Below the pieces are notes generated by a model. The model did no database searches. It was given only the letters and a program-made list of their open reading frames with translations, and had not been told where the DNA came from. Shown here piece by piece: positions 32,809 through 43,953 of a DNA stretch of 64,000 bases; within the stretch, counting starts at the first letter, position 1; the number at the start of each line of letters is the position of its first letter. Position numbers and translations under genes: made by a program. Source of the DNA: Mugil cephalus (taxonomy: Eukaryota > Chordata > Actinopteri > Mugiliformes > Mugilidae); the NCBI RefSeq assembly GCF_022458985.1, contig NC_061781.1, forward strand, positions 24,160,001 to 24,224,000. Reading direction: 5' to 3'.

Positions 32809-33735
32809 ATGAAGATGGATGGCATATTAAATATAACATATATCACTCTTGATGGGTATGTAGATGTGGACAAGTATAGATATCTTTATTTTGTGATCAT
32901 GTTTATGTCATTTATTCTCATAATTTGCTTTAATTCTACGATTGTGTGGATTATAGCGATTCATAAAAACCTCCATGAGCCTATGTACATTTTTATTGCA
33001 GCTTTGTTAATCAACTCTGCTCTTCTCAGCATTGTGATCTACCCAAATCTTCTGATTAACATATTATCAGAAAAACAGGTCATAACTTACCAAGCCTGTC
33101 TCATTCAGTGGTTTGTAACTTACTCTTTTGCAGGTTCAGAGTATTTTCTTTTGTCTGCCATGTCCTATGACAGATATGTGTCTATATGTAAACCTCTGCA
33201 ATATCCAATGATCATGAGAAAAACGACTGTCAGTATATTTCTTGTTTTATGTTGGCTTCTGCCCGCTTGTCTGATTATACTACCTGTTGTGATGAGTGCT
33301 AATACCAAACTCTGTATTTTTGCTCTAAAAGGAATAAGTTGTAACAGCTTTGTTTTAAATCTCCAGTGTGTCACTTCCAGATTAGTACATATATATGGCT
33401 TGGTAGGTATGATAGCCGTTATAATTTGTCCTGTGCTTTTCATACTTTTCACATACACCAGAATATTTGTGATAACCTATCGAAGTTGTAGAGAAGTCAG
33501 GAAAAAAGCTGCACAGACCTGTTTACCTCACCTGCTGGTTTTATTTCACTTCTCCTCTTTGAGTGTTTTTGATATACTTCTGGCTCGGACAGAAGTAACA
33601 TTTCCAGAAATCATACGTTTAATTATAGTATTGCAATCTATTTTGTTTCATCCTCTTTTTAATCCAGTTATATATGGACTTAAAATGAAAGAAATTCATA
33701 AACATATCAAGAGCTTGTTCAGCAAAAACGTGTGA
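32809..33735 (+). CDS. Olfactory receptor, subfamily A (308 aa)
   Basis: Fourth array member, very close to the third in the first 75 residues. Landmarks as in its neighbours (SYDRYVSIC 119-127, KAAQTCLPHL 233-242, NPVIY 285-289). Differences include IYPNLL for IYPKLL, ACLIILPVVMSANTKLC in TM4/EL2, and VFDILLARTEVTFPEIIRLI in TM6-EL3. Tail KSLFSKNV. The in-frame stretch from 32761 is leader sequence, not counted. Confidence 0.95.
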   Translation: MKMDGILNITYITLDGYVDVDKYRYLYFVIMFMSFILIICFNSTIVWIIAIHKNLHEPMYIFIAALLINSALLSIVIYPNLLINILSEKQVITYQACLIQWFVTYSFAGSEYFLLSAMSYDRYVSICKPLQYPMIMRKTTVSIFLVLCWLLPACLIILPVVMSANTKLCIFALKGISCNSFVLNLQCVTSRLVHIYGLVGMIAVIICPVLFILFTYTRIFVITYRSCREVRKKAAQTCLPHLLVLFHFSSLSVFDILLARTEVTFPEIIRLIIVLQSILFHPLFNPVIYGLKMKEIHKHIKSLFSKNV

Positions 33736-34216
33736 ATGTAACAAAGCTGCAGTTGTTTTGTTAATCTTCTGGTGTATTATATGTTGATGTATTCCTTGCT
33801 AAAACTCTGAGTGTGAATTTGCTGCAATGATATAATCATTGTTTCTGTTTTTTAGTATTAATGTTTATAGCGCCTACAAAATGAACATGTCATATATTTA
33901 ATAGGAACATCTGTATCCATGAAAGCAGAAAGAGACACACCTATTGTGGGTTGCTTCTCATTTCTTATGTTGTTGTGCATCTTGTTCCTCCTGTGAGATT
34001 GTGAAACTTGTTAAGAAACTGTGTGCGTGATTTTAGGCATTGAAATAAACAGGACTGTTCCAAACCATATCTTAAAAGGCTAAACCAAATGGAAATGCTC
34101 CGTATAAACACCTCGATCAGAATAAACAGGCCCGAACCAAATGAAGTTTCATTTAGTTGCACAGGGTTGGAATATTCCTTTTGTAAAGCCATGTAAACAG
34201 TGAATCGGAATGAAGT

Positions 34217-34794
34217 TGTCAGGCCGGGACTCGAAGCAGCACTCAGGACTCAGTACGCAGAGATGACTAGGGACTTTAATTGGAAGGTACAGAGATCCCT
34301 TACAGAGGGACAACAAATGGCCACAAAAATTCCTGGACGTAATTCAAATCAGGGAAAACAAAAAACTCTCCAAAGGGAGGAAAATTCAAAATGAAGAAAC
34401 AATTCACAAAATAAACACAAAACACTCCGAAAGGAGGAAACCTCAGAACTGAGGAAAAAAGCTAAGAAAAAACTAAACAAATCAAAGTAATCTCTCCGAG
34501 AGGATTCACAGGCTTACGTGAAAAATGCTTGGGAAGAAAACATGAAGCGAAGCACGAGAAGGTTGACGAAGACGACACTCTGGCACGAGACAAGGGGAAC
34601 ACAGACTACTTAAACACATGGAGGGAAATAGGGGACAGGTGGACACAATCAGGAATCAGGGAAGACAATCAGACTGGTGACACATGAGGAAGGGCAAGTG
34701 ACCTGAAACAAGAGGAGAGTTACTTTTCAAAATAAAACAGGAAATGACATGACAAAACAACCCCAAGACAAGACACCCTCACCACGGTGTGACA
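34217..34794 (-). mobile_element. Solo LTR (578 bp), Gypsy-like, minus orientation
   Basis: Fossil. Bounded by TGTCAGGCCG on the left and GTGTGACA on the right, with GAAGT on both sides (34212-34216 and 34795-34799). In reverse orientation it opens TGTCACACC and has TTTCCTGTTTTATTTTG, as in the LTRs at 13279 and 57071. No internal region remains. It sits just after the last array unit's 3' flank (33736-34075). Confidence 0.75.
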
Positions 34795-34799
34795 GAAGT

Positions 34800-35925
34800 C
34801 AGGCTCTGTTCTATCTGCAAATGCTCTGTTTTGACTTAAATGCGCAATGACATTTCCTCAACTGGTCTGCAAGGCCGCAGAGAGCTTGCTTTTAATAACA
34901 ACTACACATAATTGCAAGCTTAGACAGCAGAAAAAAATAGAAATATCACACTGTTTAAAAGGGTCGATCAAAACTTCATTGAAGCCAGGATAGACTGAAG
35001 GATGGAACAAATTCAGAACCACCGGAAAAACCTTGAGGACGGGTTACTTTACTGCTAACAAAATAGGAAAAGTGGATATGACCCCACAAACTTTCTGAAA
35101 CAAGCCGTTGATTAAATAATAAAAGTGTAAAATCAATAGCAACTAGTGCTGACTAGAGCAGAGATCAGTCACAAGACATTTTCATCGATCTGCACATGTC
35201 ACAGGTCTGTAAAAAGTGCATGTACATGTAAACATCAGATCGGAATAGATCACGTCACATGTAAACAGCTGACCTGAAACCGTCAAATGCAATGATTTCA
35301 ATCGGAATGAGAAAAAAGTCTCCATGTGAACATAGCTAACGTTTCATACAGGGAACACCTACAGCGTGACCTCACGAGAAGATCCACTAGCTAAGATTGA
35401 CTGGAGCTAGATACAGTGTTGAAATATTTGTGGAAAAATCTTTTTTTGTGTTTCAAAAGGTTTGGCTGCATTAGACGGACAAATACAAATGATAGTTATT
35501 TTGTTTGTTTATAAGAAAAACAAAATAATCTTGGGTTTCAATGTTTCAATTCTCAAGAGAATGTGTTTAAAACTGAACAAAACAAATAAATACACCATCA
35601 AATCAGTATTTAGTACGCCTGCCTGCCATTATAAGCAATAGAGCTCTGATCCTGGCTGGCATGTTCCCCACAAGCCTTTCACACTGCTGAGGGATAAGTT
35701 TGTCACATTCTTCCTAAATTACTGTGAATATTAGCATCTGGGAGTTCACTGAGTGGTCACTCACATTTCTGCTTTCCGCATTAATCACACCCATTTCACA
35801 GAATAGCTGCGAGACACCACACAATAAAAAAAAGCTCTGCCCGGTTGATGTGTTGAGAACAAGTTACAAGAGCTCGCTAATGCCCAAAACCATGTAATTT
35901 TGATCTCACTGCTCTAGAGGCATGA
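34800..35925. other. Intergenic, mostly unrecognised
   Basis: 35340-35415 repeats the block at 27908-27990. 35590-35760 (GTACGCCTGCCTGCC, GGCATGTTCCCCACAAGCC) resembles a dispersed fish DNA element but has no definable ends. No gene is supported. Confidence 0.4.
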
Positions 35926-36390
35926 ACAAATTTCTCACTTCTCACAACGTATGTACCAATCTTTAGAGGGAGGCCCGCCATCTTCAGACTGAACCACTCA
36001 CAGGCCACATCCATAGATCCAGCCTCTCTACTTAGGGATGAAACTTCTCATCCCTGAAGCAGCAGATCCCTGCATATTGGCAGAGGCCATGGCTCCTGGT
36101 GAAGGTGTTGGATTATCTCAGCCACCCAGTGCTTCTGCGGCCAGTAAAGAGCTGTGGGAATGACTGACAGGTTCTCCTCTCAGAGCCTGACTAGGGTTGG
36201 AGAGATCAGAGCAATCAGGGGAAACGCATATAGAGCATGAGGCCACTGATTATCCAGTGCATGCACCCCCAGAGATACATACTGATACTGGGAAAAGTGA
36301 AATCTCTGTCATAATCCCTGCCTCGGCCTCCTATCCCTTCGTGAATGCAGGCATTTGGCAATGCTGAATGGCTCCATGGATGATGCAACA
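35926..36390 (-). mobile_element. DIRS-like retroelement remnant
   Basis: A fossil. Minus-strand translation shows pieces typical of the C-terminal RT/RNase H region of DIRS-type elements (for example LYAFPLIALI near 36230 and HWVAEIIQHL near 36110). Broken in several places and lacking both ends; probably old. Confidence 0.55.
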
Positions 36391-36504
36391 CCTGCAGATT
36401 AGTGGGCGCGGAAGTTGTTTTATCAAGTCAGAACAGCATAAAAGTGCAGTAGCCGCCTCAGTGTAGATTAGATGACGGGAGGTTGCTATATATTCTCCTG
36501 AGAC

Positions 36505-37452
36505 ATGCAGAACAACAGCAGCCTGAACACTTATTATTTTCAGCTGACACTGTATGCAGACTTCACCCCCCTCAATGGTCTTTTCTTCATTCTGTGTCTG
36601 TTGTTTTACATGACTATAATCTGCACTAATGTTGGTATAATTCTAATAGTCTACCAGGAGAAGTCTCTGCATCAGCCCATGTATATTTTCATCTGCTGTC
36701 TGTCTGTTAACGCTCTGTTCGGCACGGCCGGATTCTTTCCCAGGTTTCTGGTGGATATTCTGTCTGACACTCATTGGATTTCCCGCCCGTCTTGTTTCAT
36801 TCAAATGTATGTCATTTACATGTATGCAACGTGTGAGCTAAGTATTCTCAGCATTATGGCCTATGATAGATATATTGCTATTTGCCAGCCTTTATACTAT
36901 CACAGTAAAATTACTTTAAATACAGTGTTACATCTAATAATATTTGCCCTGTCTTATCCTGCTTTTGCATGTTGCCTTGGTCTCTGTCTTACAGCTCAGT
37001 TACCCTTGTGTGGAAACAAACTGCACAGGCTGTTCTGTTCTAACTGGCCTGTAGTCAAACTTTCCTGCGTTGATGTAACTCTAATCAACCTAACAGGTCT
37101 GTTAGTTATAATACCAACCATTTTTATCCCCCTGTTCTTTGTCCTGTACACCTACCTGCGTATTCTGCTTGTCTGCAGGAGAAGCTCGGCCACAGACAGA
37201 GGAAAAGCTCTGCAAACCTGTCTGCCTCACACTGTGTCATTTGTGACTTTTTCTTTGTCATTCTTCTGTGAACTGTCACTCGCTCGTTACGAGACGGTTA
37301 AAATGAGTCCAGGCATCATACTTGTTTTATCTATAGTGCATTTGGTCATTCCTCCCATTAACAACCCTGTTGTTTACGGACTGAAACTACCACAAATCAA
37401 AGCACTGATCTTCATGAAGGTACGCAAGGTGCGCCCTGCATTCAAACTTTAA
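36505..37452 (+). CDS. Olfactory receptor, subfamily B (315 aa)
   Basis: A receptor of a second subfamily. NNSS at residues 3-6 gives an N-glycosylation site; LHQPMY at 55-60; Cys97 in EL1; AYDRYIAICQPL at 119-130; LCGNKL and FCSNWPVVKLSC in EL2 supply several cysteines; KALQTCLPH at 234-242; NPVVY at 287-291. The ATG at 36505 follows AGAC and is the first in frame. A CATAAAAG TATA-like box lies near 36430. No close paralogue is intact nearby, though decayed relatives are at 20385-20890 and 37615-37700. Confidence 0.95.
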   Translation: MQNNSSLNTYYFQLTLYADFTPLNGLFFILCLLFYMTIICTNVGIILIVYQEKSLHQPMYIFICCLSVNALFGTAGFFPRFLVDILSDTHWISRPSCFIQMYVIYMYATCELSILSIMAYDRYIAICQPLYYHSKITLNTVLHLIIFALSYPAFACCLGLCLTAQLPLCGNKLHRLFCSNWPVVKLSCVDVTLINLTGLLVIIPTIFIPLFFVLYTYLRILLVCRRSSATDRGKALQTCLPHTVSFVTFSLSFFCELSLARYETVKMSPGIILVLSIVHLVIPPINNPVVYGLKLPQIKALIFMKVRKVRPAFKL

Positions 37453-37614
37453 AAGTCACCATGCACGTTACCCACACATTATTGATGCTTCTGAATATTT
37501 TTAATGTATTTTTAATAGTTTGACTTTCTAAAAAAAAAAGTAGTAGTAGGCTATTCAAGAAAATCATGTCAAGGCTTTGGTGTGAGCTTAATCGATGTGT
37601 GTTATTCTGATCAC

Positions 37615-37700
37615 ACAGTGTTTTTGCTGACTTCTTCCTCAGGTTTCTCATCCGAATTCTGTCATTTGATCTCATATCTTTCTCGTTACATCCGGCTGGA
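37615..37700 (+). pseudogene. Subfamily B olfactory receptor relic (TM2-EL1)
   Basis: GACTTCTTCCTCAGGTTTCT and the following ATCCGAATTCTGTC align with the FFPRFLVDILS region of the gene at 36505, followed by weaker similarity. About 80 bases only. Confidence 0.45.
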
Positions 37701-39360
37701 TGTTTAAAATTAAGATTCGAATCTTGAACTCATAGACGTGTTAAACAATTCTGTGAAATGACGTTTAAGGTCTTGACACATGTCATACTTTTCATTGTAT
37801 AAATTTTGTACCTCTCTTGTAGGCCTGTTTGGTTTTGTTGTGTTTCTCATCCTGCTTTACTTCCTGTGTTTTCCCCCTGTGATTGATTGTTTTTTTTGTT
37901 TTGTTTTTTGTTTCATGCAGCAGCTCGTTCCTTTTTAGGTTCCTATTTTATTTTATTGAAATTTACTTTTAGTTGCTCAGTTGCTCCTTTCTGTGTCTTA
38001 CGTACCATGACATTCAAGTGTCTGCTCTGTCACATGCGATATGACTGTGTAGCTTTAGATTGAAGTTAAATAAATTTTAAAAGATTATTATTGCTCATAT
38101 GTTTTAACAACTAAAGTTAAAAAAGGTGGAAATACAAAACAATTCAAAAGGAGGCTATGACTATTGAAATGTGAGCATATGTTAAGGCTACAATGTTTAT
38201 TTCAGTTTGTGTCAAAATGCTTCACAAAAGCCAGCACCAAAATTTTACAATAGGCATAACCTCGGAAAGTCATGCCATAGCTTCATACCATGCTGCCGTA
38301 CACTGTAAATATACTTGCACGTTGGTAAGCTGTGATATTAAATAGAAAAGGCGCGATTAACTAACGTCATCCCTGCATCACTTGTTGGTCATATTTCTAT
38401 TCTTTTCTACTGGATCATTGTGACAAACATTCAGCTGAAGGACATGGGCTGGACATTTCTATACAAATCAAGGTTTTAGTATGTAACAAATAGTATGTAT
38501 CAGTCAAATGTAAGAAAAAGAAGAAAAAAAAAATCCCTTCACGGATTCTTAAAGGGATTGTTGCTACCATATATAGTCAATTGGGGCATTTCTGAATGCA
38601 AATGACCCGAACCACGAGCATGGTAGTTAAGAACAGGTGGGATTTATCATCATCAATTACTTATTAGTGCATAGGACCGGAATCCGCACGTTTGAAAAAT
38701 CAGGAGTTTTTTACTTACACACATTCTGAATTTCATTTCTCCGTCAGAATTTAGAACCTTTTCTATGCACGGTTTGATAAATGAGGCCCCAGACTCCAGA
38801 CTACATGATGAATGTTCAATAAACATGTGAAACATGTGAACTAGACTTTGGAAACAGGCACAATTTGATGCTTGTATCTTTGCCTCTGGAGATCATTCCT
38901 CCCACCAGTAACCCTTCAGCTTAAAGGCAGGTTGTTCTCCAGATCAGAATATTTATTCTATGTACTGCTCATCTCTTGCATGAGAATTTTACACAAAACC
39001 GAGTCAACATTTTGGATAATCTTGGTCATATCCCTCACTATTTGTTTGGGCCTATCGGGTCTGTGCGGCGTCCCCACCAGGTGGTGATCAGTTCGCACTC
39101 ACACCATCTGTGTTTAGAAGCTCTACACTGAAAATGGTCTGGTCTAAAACTGTGTCTTACAGCACATAGTTTCAAACGCTGTGTAATCATATACACCAGT
39201 ATGATGGTATATAAAAACTTCATATCATGACAAAAAAAAATTAAAATTCCGCCTGTTCTATAAAGATTGAATATGTGGTGGTAGTTAAAGAACAGTTAAA
39301 GAATAGCTAAAGACAAGTAAGTGATACAATTATTATTATTATTAGAACAAAAATGTTGCA
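37701..39360. other. Intergenic; possible MITE near 38640-38800
   Basis: GATAAATGAGGCCCC near 38769 resembles the terminal word (GGGGCCTCATTTATC) of common fish MITEs, with GGGATTTATCATCATC near 38639 as a possible partner. 37840-37990 is pyrimidine-rich and may be a decayed LTR. No gene is supported. Confidence 0.35.
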
Positions 39361-39369
39361 AAATGTTGT

Positions 39370-40565
39370 TTTAATGATCCTTGTGGATCATTGGAGTCTG
39401 TCTAAGTCTCACTGCTTGTCTTTTTGTTTTTGTTTTAATTAAATAAATCCTTACTTTTTGTTACTCCGTCATGTGTCTTCACTTTTATGTTGCACCCCTC
39501 AGGCTGGGTCGTAACATAAATGGGGGCTCGTCCAGGATCATTTTTGGACCTTTTTGTGGAGACTGTATGCCGGAGTTATGTTTTTTTTTTTGTTTGTTTT
39601 TTTTCTTGGGGTGAGAATACAGATTACTTGAAGCTTAACTAACAGTAGATGTCTTTTTTGTTGTTGTTGTCTGAGACGTAAGAGTTCTGCTGTTGCTAAT
39701 GTTGCCGCATGAGTTGAATTTTCCATGTTTTAGAACTTGCCCTGTGTAGAAAGCCTCTGGGTGTTGGTGTGACCATCACTGCTTTATTATTTTTTGTGCG
39801 GTAATCCTGAGGTGGCCTAACCGTGAGCAACAACCTCTTAATTTGTGGTGGTAGAATTCACTGGTCTTTGTTATTACTGTGTTCTTTATCAAAATGGGGA
39901 TATTGTGGTTGAGTGATTTTGTGTGAACATGCCCTTTGTGTGAACATAAGCAAATACAGGTGCTTTGTTTTGTGTGTGCTTGTGACCTTTAGTGTTGAGA
40001 AGTCGGCCCAATTTTGGTGGCTAATGTTGTGTTGCTAGCTGGGTGAAGGCAGTAACTTTGTGTGGAGCCACATTCGTTGTGATTGTTGTGGGTGAGGCTT
40101 TTCAATTTGTTGGTAGGTCGCTTCCTTTGCATTTGTAAATTGCGTGATTAGGCCGTGGTGAGGACAGTTCACTGTTTTCAGATAATTGTTGCTAACCTTA
40201 GTCTAAGGTAGTAACTTGGTTTAAGTAATCATTTGGTTTGTGACTTGCTCTATGTTGTGGGTCACGTTTTTGTATCTGGTGTCGATTTTGTGATCATGTG
40301 TAAGGACACAGATTTTTGCTTTTCTTGAATGATGGGGCGTTCATTTTCAGGGCTCCTGGAAGATTGCTTTTGAGGTCTCTGCATTTCCACGGTTTGTGCA
40401 AGTGTGTTCAGCCTGAACTAAAACACCTTAACCAGCCACACCTGAAAAGACACAATAAAGGGCCCGTTGAAGAGGCCTGTCGTTGTTTTTTTGTTTTCTT
40501 TTTAATTAAATAAAATTATTTTTGGTAACTCACTTTTGTTGCGCCTCTCGAGTCAGGTCATAACA
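39370..40565 (+). mobile_element. LTR retroelement remnant with tRNA-Pro-type primer site
   Basis: Fossil. A left LTR-like block ends GTAACA at 39516, followed after a few bases by TGGGGGCTCGTCCAGGAT (39521-39538), the form of a tRNA-Pro primer-binding site seen in retroviruses and some Gypsy elements. A second LTR-like block ends TCATAACA at 40565 and shares the TTTTAATTAAATAAA region with the first. Between them is non-coding DNA with no pol. Internally deleted and broken; left boundary uncertain. Confidence 0.5.
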
Positions 40566-40609
40566 CTATACCATAATGTGCACATGCTTTCAGTGCTGGA
40601 AATGTAAAT

Positions 40610-40866
40610 AGTTGGTGTTTACTTTACAACCAATAAAAGCCTAAATAATAACAGAACTAAAAATAGTCATGCAAACATGAAACACATTAGTAGTAGTATG
40701 CCAAGAACCAACAGATGCGTAGTGATTGAGCATTGCATTGCTGAAACAGAGTATGCTTTTTATTGTACAGTTGTTTTACAGTTACAGTTGCCTTACATAA
40801 AAAAAAGAAAGAAAACTTCCTTGAACTTACATCTCTGGTGACTGTGATAACAACAATGTTAAGAAA
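40610..40866 (-). repeat. 3' flank of inverted OR unit
   Basis: Reverse complement of the region around 8323-8640 (words such as AGTAGTATGCCAAGAACCA at 40691). It confirms that the duplicated block extends past the coding exon. Confidence 0.65.
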
Positions 40867-41787
40867 CTAAACCATTTTAACAAACAACTTCTTAAGGTGT
40901 TTATAGATCTCTTTCATTTTCAGCCCATATATTATTGGATTAAAAAGAGGATGGTAAATTATGGTCTGTAATGACATTATAAAATGTACAATTTGGGGAA
41001 AATCTGTTTCCATTCGCAGTAAAAGTGCATCAAAAGAACCCAAAAATGAAAAGCTCATTAAAACCATCAGGTGCGGTAAACAGGTCTGTGCAGCCTTTCT
41101 CTGGACTTCTCTAGAACTCTGATAAGCTATTATAAATAATCTGGTGTATGTGAAAAGAATGAAGAGCAGTGGGAGAGGCAAAACATTCACAAAAATAACC
41201 AAGCCAAATATGTTTTGCACACTTGATCTCACACAGTGGAGTTTAAAAAGCGTGCTATTACAAATGATTCCTTTGAAAGTATAGTCACAGATTTTTTTGT
41301 TAAAATTCAGCAGGAATTGCACAGCAAACTGAAAGGCAGGCAGACACCAAGCTAAAGCCAGCAGTATGCACACTGTGTTTCTGCTCATAATAGTTGGATA
41401 TTGCAGAGGTTTACATATAGACACGTATCTGTCATAGGACATGGCTGCCAACAGCAAGAACTCGGAAGCACCTAAAGAATAATAAAAGTACCACTGAAAG
41501 AGACAGCCTGAATATGAGATGATCTGTATCTCAGATAAAACATCAGTCAGAAGCTTTGGGTAGATCGCGGTGCTGTAAAGAACAGAGTTGATCAACAAAG
41601 CTGCAATAAAAACATACATAGGCTCATGCAGGTTTTTATGAATGCAGATAAGATACACAAGAGTAGAATTAGTGCAGAGTATCAGAATATATGCTGTAAA
41701 CATGATCACAAAATAAAGATATCTGTACTTGTTAAGTTCCACATACCCACCAATGGTTATATATGTTACATTTAGTTTATTATCCAT
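40867..41787 (-). CDS. Olfactory receptor, subfamily A (306 aa), inverted copy
   Basis: The only intact gene on the minus strand. MDNKLNVTY start with NVT at 6-8, SYDRYVSIC at 117-125, KAAQTCLPHL at 231-240, and NPIIY at 283-287 (its twin at 7402 has NPLIY). Residues 88-202 are identical to the twin at protein level while the DNA there carries several silent changes; 20 substitutions lie outside, mostly in TM6-EL3. A GTG codon precedes the ATG in frame. Its own promoter module is at 41943-42023. Confidence 0.95.
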   Translation of the reverse strand: MDNKLNVTYITIGGYVELNKYRYLYFVIMFTAYILILCTNSTLVYLICIHKNLHEPMYVFIAALLINSVLYSTAIYPKLLTDVLSEIQIISYSGCLFQWYFYYSLGASEFLLLAAMSYDRYVSICKPLQYPTIMSRNTVCILLALAWCLPAFQFAVQFLLNFNKKICDYTFKGIICNSTLFKLHCVRSSVQNIFGLVIFVNVLPLPLLFILFTYTRLFIIAYQSSREVQRKAAQTCLPHLMVLMSFSFLGSFDALLLRMETDFPQIVHFIMSLQTIIYHPLFNPIIYGLKMKEIYKHLKKLFVKMV

Positions 41788-41942
41788 CACGACTGTCTCA
41801 AGAAAACATTTCTTGCATTACATTATCTTAACAAATGCATTAATTTGTCTCATTGTTACCTGACCGTGACATGGTGTTGTGTCTAATGCACATGACAAAA
41901 ATATCAGAGAAGATACAGTCCTACTTTGACTGCAGCTTCGAC

Positions 41943-42023
41943 TGGTTTTATTTGCATTGAAGTCGTTAAAGTCTCCACCAAGTTCTTACGTCATCCAAGC
42001 AACTTCCTAAAACTCCTGAGGCC
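41943..42023 (-). promoter_or_regulatory. OR promoter module (gene at 40867-41787)
   Basis: Minus-strand GCCTCAGGAG (42013-42022) and a TATA-like AAATAAAACC (about 41943-41954). The homeodomain core of the twin (TTTAATGAC) has changed to TTTAACGAC here. Confidence 0.4.
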
Positions 42024-42159
42024 TCAACCCAAAGGGATTGCAGATTTTGTCCCTATGATAAGTGTTTGTTGTCATTGCAACTTGGACTTGAGTTGACTAG
42101 ATTTGCTGTTTTGATGACTTGACTTGACAAAGTCCAGCTTAGCCCATTTAGGGCCAGCC

Positions 42160-43265
42160 AAACTGGAGATACAGGCTCACCTCCGTGTAGGCCCACAGCC
42201 TGCATAAGGACCAAGAAGGGTCCGGTGCATTGTGGGTTGGCAGACTGAGATGGGGGCCTTGGTGGTCTGATCCTCAGTTATGGAAACTGGCTCTTAGAAC
42301 ATGGAAATGTCACCTCTCTGGTGGAAAAGGAGCTGAGCTTGTAGAAGAGGTAGAGTGCCATGGACTAGATATAGTTGGCCTCATCTTGACACACACAATC
42401 AGCTCTCGAACCCAAGTCCTTCAGGGGTTTGGACCCTCTTCTTTGCTGGAGTTGCACCAAGCGTGAGGCAAAGGGCCAGGGTGGCCTTCTTGCTTGCCCC
42501 CAGACCCTCTGCCTGCATGTTGGGGTTCTCCAGGTGGACAAAAGGGTTGCTTCTTTGTGCCTTTGGATTGGGGAATGGGTCCGGACTGTTGTTCAGGCTA
42601 ATGTGCCAAAGCAGTTCAGAGTATCCGCCCCTTTTGGAAGCCCTAGCACGTATGCTGGACCGCACCCCAACTAGGGACTTCACCGTCCTGCTGGGGTACT
42701 TCAACACTTATATGGGCAATGACAGCGTGACCTGGAGGGGTGTGATTGGGAGGCCTGTCTGATCTGAACCCGAGTGGTGTTGAGTTATTCAACTTCTGAG
42801 CAAGACGTTCTGTCTGAAACTATCACCATGTTTGAACATAAGGTTGTTCATCGGTGCTCCTGGCACCAAGATGGCCTAGGTCGTAGGTCAATGATCGACT
42901 TTATAATTGTATCATCTGACCTGCAACCGTATCTTCTCGACACTCGGGGGAAAGGAGGAGCTTTGCTGTCAACTGAAGACCACCTGGTGGTGAGTTGAAT
43001 CAGATGGCATGGAAGGATGCTGTGCAGACCTTATAGGCCCAAATCAGAATCAGCTTTATTGGCCAGATATGTGAACACATACAAGGAATTTGACTCCAGT
43101 CACTTGCCCAGTAGTACAACAAAATAAAAATACAACACTTGAAATGAGTAGTAAGGTTCTGCTGGGAATGCATGGTAGAAGAAACTGTCAAGATGGTCCT
43201 CAACTCCCACCACCAGCAAGGATTCAACCATGCCCTGGGGTGGTGGGAGACACTGAGTCCGAATT
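42160..43265 (+). mobile_element. LINE endonuclease-domain relic
   Basis: Plus-strand pieces of an APE-type endonuclease from a non-LTR retrotransposon: LDIVGLILTHT near 42358, TVLLGYFNTYMGNDSVTW near 42682-42735 (usually LLGDFNAHVGND), HKVVHRCSWHQDGLGRRSMI near 42838-42896, then DFIIVSSDLQPYLLDTRGK and STEDHLVVS. Frameshifts split it. A short repeat interrupts it at about 43037-43145, after which the LINE resumes to about 43265. Confidence 0.8.
43037..43145. repeat. Short dispersed repeat inserted in the LINE
   Basis: AATCAGAATCAGCTTTATTG and GAACACATACAAGGAATTTG are words of a widespread fish repeat. The LINE reading is interrupted here and picks up again at GGTTCTGCTGGGAATGC. Confidence 0.65.
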
Positions 43266-43833
43266 TGTCCTAGGTTTTTTTGACCAGGCAATGGTCAATG
43301 GTATGAAAAACACTGGGGATTTGTGGGGAGCCGCAGCTAGCCTGACTTTGATGATGGCTTGCTTGCCCCTCTTCCTCTGTCTCTCGCATGGTTGCCATCA
43401 CCATTGTTCCTTTTCGGTTGATGGTGGTTCGGTCGGTCTTTGTTAGCGTATCATCGCCAGGAAAGAATCATACCTCTTTGTCAGTCCAGCCAGTCCATTT
43501 TAATGTAATGACTTCAGCCGAGAGTAAGCGGTTCTCGGTTGGGTGCTTGCTCAAGGTACCTGAGCCATGGACATGTTTCTCTAACCTCTGTGCCACAAAT
43601 CACCCAAAATAAAACATTAGGTGAATAATAGGGATGCAACAAGTAACTTCACTGTCCCAAAGTTGTTTGGGTGCTTACAGTATACATTTACTGTGAATAA
43701 AACCAAATTGTACATTTTACAATATTATTGCTTTATATTCCACAGTTTTCTGTTGTGCCGTCACTGTCACCTATTGCGATATGCAGATCAAAAGAAAAGC
43801 CATTCAATTAGTCCATATTGTTGTTTGTAGCCA
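43266..43833. other. Intergenic, nothing firm
   Basis: No gene is supported. 43500-43610 may be more decayed repeat, but I could not assign it. Confidence 0.35.
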
Positions 43834-43907
43834 GCCTCCAGAGTTTGACTGACAAATTGTGTCATGTTAATGAGATCCAGAGAGGGTTAAGTAGTCAGAT
43901 AAAAACC
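43834..43907 (+). promoter_or_regulatory. OR promoter module (truncated gene at 44036)
   Basis: GCCTCCAGAG near 43834, TGTTAATGAG near 43865, AGTCAGATAAAAAC near 43893-43906. Intact ahead of a truncated gene. Confidence 0.5.
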
Positions 43908-43953
43908 GAGTCATGCTTATTGTTTCGGGTATTCACTGGAAGTCCATTTCGAG

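Noticed and set aside
42355-42762. A 135-codon plus-strand frame that could be read as a host gene
   Set aside because: It is the endonuclease region of a LINE, with the LLGxFN and MGND blocks.
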